In this document: piece by piece, positions 44,591 to 47,730 of the stretch | Numbering within the stretch: position 1 is the first letter of the stretch | How the letters are laid out: each line of letters starts with the position of its first letter | Source of the DNA: a virus | Reading direction: 5' to 3' (one strand) | Virus record (IMG/VR): IMGVR_UViG_3300032797_000048 | Location: 1 to 47,730 of that record | Length of the DNA stretch: 47,730 nt | Notes under the pieces: generated by a model | The model's input: only the letters and a program-made list of their open reading frames with translations | What the model was told of the DNA's origin: nothing | Database searches by the model: none | Translations under genes and position numbers: made by a program

Positions 44591-45076
44591 TTATCCCTCC
44601 CTCAACTTCCGAATCTCGTCGGGTTCATCCTTCGATACGTCTTCTTTATCTGGTTTACGAAGCATTAACAGGTTATCTGTATGAAGTTTCTGCTGAATCC
44701 TCATCCGCTGTTCATCTGCGATCTTATTTGTCCTCTCCAGTGCGTCTGGATTATTATTGATAATCTCTGCAAGTCCTTCTTTCATCTGGAAGTATGTGAC
44801 ATTTTCAGTCTTTGCTGTAGGTGCTGGAGTCTTCTTCTCCGCCAATGTCCTCATAAAGGAGTGACCAATCAGACCTTTAAGTTTACCATCAGCATAATCC
44901 TCAAATGATGCACCAAGTCCGATCATGCCAGCAATCTCTGTGATACTCATAGTTCGATTCTGTATGGCAGACCTCACCTCTTCCTTTATCAATTCTGCTA
45001 GTTGCCTAGCCTCAAAAGTAAAGGGGGCGTCGAGGGGGTCGGAAGGCGGTATGTAATCTGGAGTTTTAGTTTTCAC
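44591..45076 (-). CDS. First late gene, hypothetical (possible small terminase), 161 aa
   Basis: A helical protein with ARQLAELIKEEVRSAIQ and SITEIAGMIGLGASFEDYAD, which could be a helix-turn-helix-like region, and a charged coiled C-terminus. Being the first gene of the TerL block, a small terminase is a natural guess, but no family signature is seen. The start is GTG at 45076, after AAGGAACTTTTTATT; a TTG further upstream (45133) is less likely. Confidence 0.6.
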   Translation of the reverse strand: MKTKTPDYIPPSDPLDAPFTFEARQLAELIKEEVRSAIQNRTMSITEIAGMIGLGASFEDYADGKLKGLIGHSFMRTLAEKKTPAPTAKTENVTYFQMKEGLAEIINNNPDALERTNKIADEQRMRIQQKLHTDNLLMLRKPDKEDVSKDEPDEIRKLREG

Positions 45077-45380
45077 AATAAAAAGTTCCTTAAAGAATAC
45101 TATAGTAGACCATATCAACTTTGGTATACTCAAAAATTGATACGACTTACCTACTATAGTATATGTAAAGGGTACACTAATTATTTGGTTAGTAAATTAA
45201 ATTGGACACAAATTATTGCTGTATTATCCATACCATACAGTATACCACAGTTTATCCGATTTGTCAAGGGTTTTTGAAAATAAATATTTTTGAAAAAATA
45301 AATAATACACTAGTAGATTCCGTTTGGCGTGGATCGTAAAGGGGGGATATGCCATCCACGAATTGTATTCTAAGGCAAGT

Positions 45381-45457
45381 CTACGCACAGACTGGACTAG
45401 TCTCGCAATAGTATCACGTTTACGTGTATTTACCCGCATGGTCAATCGGAACGATTG
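45381..45457. promoter_or_regulatory. Second copy of the boundary element, plus CAATCG palindrome
   Basis: 45381-45426 repeats 14514-14559 in direct orientation: CTACGCACAG, 8 bases, AGTCTCGCA, 11 bases, TTTACGTG. Here it contains a CACGT-TT-ACGTG palindrome and is followed by CAATCG-GAA-CGATTG (45443-45457). The two copies flank the whole late block. Confidence 0.65.
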
Positions 45458-45594
45458 TGTGACAACACTAATACATTCGGTGTGTTAATACATTCTATGT
45501 AGTAACTGCAAAGATTGACAGGTAGTAGATTAATATATAGTAAATATAGTAACTTGATGAACTGAGGAATTTGGTAATCGGTGGTCGAGAAACC

Positions 45595-45622
45595 ATTATA
45601 CCGCCACGCCAGCATCTGCCAA
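45595..45622 (-). promoter_or_regulatory. Sigma-70-type promoter toward the late block
   Basis: On the minus strand TTGGCA (45617-45622), a 16-base spacer, then TATAAT (45595-45600). It lies in a GC-rich island (45580-45655) within otherwise AT-rich sequence and points toward the late genes, about 510 bases from the first start codon. It could drive the late block or a leader/small RNA. Confidence 0.5.
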
Positions 45623-45821
45623 GCCTCGACGCCTCCGCTTGTTGTGCATCGAGATTGCAAATTGACGAAAAAGTATGTATCCTTTGTATTGATCCAGTAA
45701 TATTGAATGTATGAATACATAAACAAATCGCATGGACGGTATGTCATTAAATAGTGTTGCATTTTTATACAGTATACTAGTAGATTAATACATGTGGATA
45801 TGTGCATCTAACTACTTTCGC

Positions 45822-45850
45822 CCGATGTCACAATATTTTGTTGACATCGG
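45822..45850. promoter_or_regulatory. Palindromic operator candidate
   Basis: CCGATGTCA (45822-45830) is the exact reverse complement of 45842-45850, and the inner bases nearly continue the symmetry. Its right half overlaps TTTGTTGACA, also found at 46322-46331 and 46343-46352. It is probably a binding site for a dimeric regulator. Confidence 0.5.
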
Positions 45851-46140
45851 TGGAAAAAGTTAAAATACGGTAAAGGGACTAGTCAACAAATTATAAAAAG
45901 TGGTGTATTAATACATTATTTGCAACCGCATGGATAAACGGTTTGCATGCCACAATTTGTAAAGGAATGTGTTAATGTATTATTTATAATTTGAATTTGA
46001 TTGGTATGCCACATAAAGATTGTTGAGATCTCGTAAAGGGTAAATATCCACATCCATAGAATTATAATTAATATATTAATACATTATTAATTATTTGATT
46101 AATTTGAATTTTTTAATGATCGTTTTTTCTTCGAAAATGT

Positions 46141-46318
46141 GTATCATTTTGGAACAAGACTTCTTAGTAAATTGTATCAGTTTGGAACGTCGCAATGTGA
46201 CTGTATATTTGTTCCATAAGTATACTATTTGTATTGAAATGGAACGTATCCATTTATATCAATGTTGATGCGGGTTTACGTGGTTGGCATGATTTTTGCT
46301 AGTATCAATTTGGAACGT
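46141..46318 (+). repeat. Iteron-like 17-bp repeats
   Basis: Direct copies of GTATCA(N)TTTGGAACGT at 46141-46155 (truncated), 46174-46190, 46231-46247 (GTATTGAAATGGAACGT) and 46302-46318. An inverted relative lies at 46209-46225. Clustered repeats in a non-coding AT-rich region next to divergent gene blocks are typical of replication origins or multi-site operators. The last copy abuts a sigma-54-like motif. Confidence 0.7.
46284..46300 (+). promoter_or_regulatory. Sigma-54-type (-24/-12) promoter motif 1
   Basis: TTGGCATGATTTTTGCT has the diagnostic GG-N10-GC spacing and differs from the consensus TTGGCACG-N4-TTGC(A/T) by a single base. It points to the early regulator gene at 46600. Confidence 0.5.
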
Positions 46319-46386
46319 GGATTTGTTGACATATCCCCTTTATTTGTTGACAAACCATAAAACTCGAGTAAAGTCGTTGCTAAATG

Positions 46387-46403
46387 TTGGCATGATTCTT
46401 GCA
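46387..46403 (+). promoter_or_regulatory. Sigma-54-type promoter motif 2
   Basis: TTGGCATGATTCTTGCA, GG-N10-GC spacing, same TGGCATG variant as motif 1, 103 bases further downstream. The expected start lies about 12 bases after the GC. Confidence 0.5.
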
Positions 46404-46479
46404 TATAAAAACAAAATAAATGGCATAAACGTAATGATACCAACGGTTCACGTGATCCAGTCTGTTTGCAATATGGAAA

Positions 46480-46496
46480 CTGGCATGGGTATTGCA
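46480..46496 (+). promoter_or_regulatory. Sigma-54-type promoter motif 3
   Basis: CTGGCATGGGTATTGCA, GG-N10-GC spacing, 93 bases after motif 2 and about 105 bases before the early gene start. The transcript would begin just before the leader hairpin at 46524. Confidence 0.45.
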
Positions 46497-46523
46497 TCTT
46501 CTCGGGTTGTTCATGTGTTCGTT

Positions 46524-46560
46524 ATGCCGAGCCGATATTGCTCGGCATGTTGTTCTTTTA
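46524..46560 (+). terminator. Leader hairpin (attenuator candidate) before the first early gene
   Basis: ATGCCGAG (46524-46531) pairs exactly with CTCGGCAT (46541-46548), with a 9-base loop, followed by the U-rich GTTGTTCTTTTA. It lies between the proposed promoters and the start codon, so it could attenuate early transcription. Confidence 0.5.
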
Positions 46561-46599
46561 CAATATACGTCTTTTACAATCTGCATGGAGGGTTTTACT

Positions 46600-46941
46600 A
46601 TGTCAACCATTGATTTAACTGTACACTTTACGCACATGGTGGAAAAACGACAGATAAAAAAACTACGTCAAGTATTATCGTTACTCGGTTATACCAAAGT
46701 TGAATCTGATAAAACAATATCAGATATAAAGGAATCATTAAAACCAAAACCACCATTACCACCAAAACCTTTCAGGTATTGGGAGGAATGTGTAGAATTC
46801 TACATACCAGAAATCATTGAGGGTTATAAACTCAAGCATGGTAACACGTCTGGTTTTAATGGCAGACGTGCAATCAGAGATGCCTTGCAATCTGGCATGA
46901 TTAAAATTGACGGATATACTGCCGATATGCTTGATTATTAA
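46600..46941 (+). CDS. Short early regulator-like protein, 113 aa
   Basis: The first rightward gene. The N-terminal 45 residues are basic and helical (MVEKRQIKKLRQVLSLLGYT), followed by a proline linker (KPKPPLPPKPF). The C-terminal 54 residues (RYWEECVEFYIPEIIEGYKL then KHGNTSGFNGRRAIRDALQS, ending YTADMLDY) align closely with the end of the next gene. The shared module has HG..(S/T)GFN.RRA(I/V)RDAL, which could be a small helical DNA-binding unit. GGAGGG lies 7 bases before ATG 46600. No known family is recognised. Confidence 0.8.
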   Translation: MSTIDLTVHFTHMVEKRQIKKLRQVLSLLGYTKVESDKTISDIKESLKPKPPLPPKPFRYWEECVEFYIPEIIEGYKLKHGNTSGFNGRRAIRDALQSGMIKIDGYTADMLDY

Positions 46942-46957
46942 TCCCTTTACGAATCTT

Positions 46958-46977
46958 TGGCAGGATTATTCCTGCCA
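46958..46977 (+). terminator. Hairpin after the short early gene
   Basis: A perfect 8-bp stem TGGCAGGA/TCCTGCCA with loop TTAT, without a following T-run. A further inverted repeat GTTTTTGAG/CTCAAAAAC (46991-46999 and 47021-47029) lies just downstream. Together they may limit read-through between the two early genes. Confidence 0.4.
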
Positions 46978-47092
46978 TTGACGACATCACGTTTTTGAGT
47001 TAGATGTCCTGATGAGTATTCTCAAAAACAAATCGCTCTTATACAACTAAATAGCTTTGTTATCCTGACTAACCATACTCCCTTTACTATCT

Positions 47093-47111
47093 TATAATGG
47101 CATATTGCCAT
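47093..47111 (+). promoter_or_regulatory. -10 box and overlapping palindromic operator
   Basis: TATAAT at 47093-47098 lies about 27 bases before the start codon at 47125, without a clear -35 box. ATGGCATATTGCCAT (47097-47111) is a perfect palindrome covering the likely transcription start, so a bound repressor would block it. CCCTTTAC (47080-47087) lies 5 bases upstream of the -10 box. The half-site TGGCAT is shared with the three sigma-54-like motifs. Confidence 0.5.
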
Positions 47112-47124
47112 GAAAGGTTTAACA

Positions 47125-47730
47125 ATGGATTTTTCAGGATTCAGAACAAAAAGTACCAAATTGATCGCTGATGGCAAAGAAGAAGAGGTGCGCCAAGCAC
47201 TGGAAATCTTTGGATTCTCGGAGGATGAGACTAATACCTTTATCAAAGAGGTTAAAATTGAGAAAATTCAGGCAGAATTGTCTGCTGATCGTATCAATTA
47301 CCTCAAAGGTATTGAGGATGCTATGGGTATGGTGCTAGATGATCCATCTCCAGAGCATATTTCCAGACTGGAACGTTTAACGGAGAATTGGACTAAGATG
47401 CCTTCAATAACCATCGCACTTCAACGCAAAGTTGAAATTGACGAGAATTCCAAACTTGAGCATGTAATATTCTCTTGGAATAAAATTCCAAAGTTTGCTG
47501 GCGCTAGCATCACAACAAAAACCACCTCAACAGAATCTAATGGTGATCGTGCAAAAACCATTACTCCTCCAGAGCCATATAAAAGCTGGAGCGATGTTGC
47601 AACCGCCATGATACCCGATGTAGTCAAGGAATACATCGCAAAGCATGGATCAAATACTGGTTTCAATGCCAGACGTGCTGTGCGGGATGCCCTTAAAAAT
47701 GGTAATATCTCGCTTGCTGGTTTCACAGCA
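47125..47730 (+). CDS. Long early regulator-like protein, 5' part (continues at position 1)
   Basis: With the segment 124-141 this encodes 207 residues. The start at 47125 was chosen because GAAAGGT lies 7 bases upstream. An in-frame ATG at 47110 falls inside the operator and would leave almost no leader. The N-terminal part (KLIADGKEEEVRQALEIFGF) resembles the neighbour's N-terminus, the middle (about 45-145) is unique, and the C-terminal 54 residues are shared with it. A repeated, diverged gene pair with its own operator suggests an early regulatory pair. No known family is recognised. Confidence 0.8.
   Translation, partial: MDFSGFRTKSTKLIADGKEEEVRQALEIFGFSEDETNTFIKEVKIEKIQAELSADRINYLKGIEDAMGMVLDDPSPEHISRLERLTENWTKMPSITIALQRKVEIDENSKLEHVIFSWNKIPKFAGASITTKTTSTESNGDRAKTITPPEPYKSWSDVATAMIPDVVKEYIAKHGSNTGFNARRAVRDALKNGNISLAGFTA
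47608..47730. repeat. Terminal redundancy, right copy
   Basis: Identical to 1-123. Joining the ends at this overlap yields one continuous gene across the junction. Confidence 0.97.

Larger units (their letters stand above)
45469..46085. repeat. Dispersed TTAATACATT repeats in the control region
   Basis: Copies at 45469-45477, 45485-45494, 45785-45793, 45904-45916 (inside the perfect palindrome TGTATTAATACA), about 45972-45981 (inverted) and 46076-46085. Two more overlap at 21204-21220. Spacing is irregular. They may be operators, or AT-rich elements of an origin. Confidence 0.6.
151..47087. repeat. Dispersed octamer CCCTTTAC / GTAAAGGG (30 copies)
   Basis: Top-strand CCCTTTAC begins at 151, 330, 870, 1959, 3026, 4163, 6559, 15332, 15917, 16146, 25769, 46943 and 47080. 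Bottom-strand copies (GTAAAGGG on top) begin at 5932, 16051, 18921, 22003, 25833, 29695, 33621, 36266, 42346, 42441, 43540, 44170, 45018, 45165, 45336, 45870 and 46033. About one copy is expected in AT-rich DNA of this size. Copies occur in coding and non-coding DNA. In genes many, but not all, read Ser-Leu-Tyr. Confidence 0.85.

Noticed and set aside
45600-45660. tRNA-like stem (GGTGGTCGAGAAACC resembling a T-arm)
   Set aside because: No acceptor, D-arm or anticodon stem can be drawn around it.
45442-45807. 121-residue minus-strand frame in the control region
   Set aside because: Composition is not protein-like, there is no ribosome binding site, and it runs over promoters and dispersed repeats.
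45469-46085. CRISPR-like array from TTAATACATT repeats
   Set aside because: Repeats are only about 10 bases, irregularly spaced and partly inverted; no cas genes are present.

Overview
The window is an essentially complete, circularly closed genome of a tailed, podovirus-like bacteriophage. The first 123 bases (1-123) recur exactly as the last 123 (47608-47730), giving about 47.6 kb of unique sequence. It carries a large terminase, portal, scaffold, major capsid protein, a P22-gp10-like tail nozzle and long coiled-coil ejection proteins. I saw no tail-tube, sheath or tape-measure gene, and no integrase, DNA polymerase, tRNA or CRISPR array. The sequence is AT-rich, and almost every gene has a strong GGAGG-type ribosome binding site and overlaps or abuts its neighbour. 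The host cannot be named from sequence alone.

Layout. (1) 46.6 kb through the junction to 14.46 kb is a rightward early/middle block. It holds two paralogous small regulators, a pentapeptide-repeat protein, an SNF2-type helicase, two DNA methyltransferases, an HNH endonuclease, a ribbon-helix-helix protein, a fused AEP primase/MCM-like helicase, a Hjc-like nuclease candidate, a HAD phosphatase and many small unknown genes. (2) 14.6-45.1 kb is a leftward late block of about 30 kb. In transcription order it holds two unknown genes, TerL, tail/adhesin genes, portal, M15 peptidase, membrane protein, scaffold, capsid, an Acb2-like anti-CBASS sponge, a five-gene glycosyltransferase/methyltransferase cassette, small conserved phage genes, an adaptor, a HAD-cupin fusion, the tail nozzle and three ejection proteins. 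The largest ejection protein has an ADP-ribosyltransferase-like insert. Two further HNH endonucleases sit in this block. (3) 45.1-46.6 kb is a 1.5 kb non-coding control region between the divergent blocks.

How it works together (inference). The control region holds five copies of a 17-bp iteron-like repeat, three tandem sigma-54-type (-24/-12) motifs, TTAATACATT repeats, palindromes and a leader hairpin. It is the likely origin and early switch. The primase-helicase would open and prime the DNA, with the host supplying a polymerase. The octamer CCCTTTAC occurs 30 times by my reading, against about one expected. Of these, 25 are co-oriented with transcription and, if replication starts in the control region, with outward forks. 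Its orientation flips between 46.04 and 46.94 kb. This polarised motif, paired with the AEP-MCM enzyme, is the best candidate here for an undescribed system.
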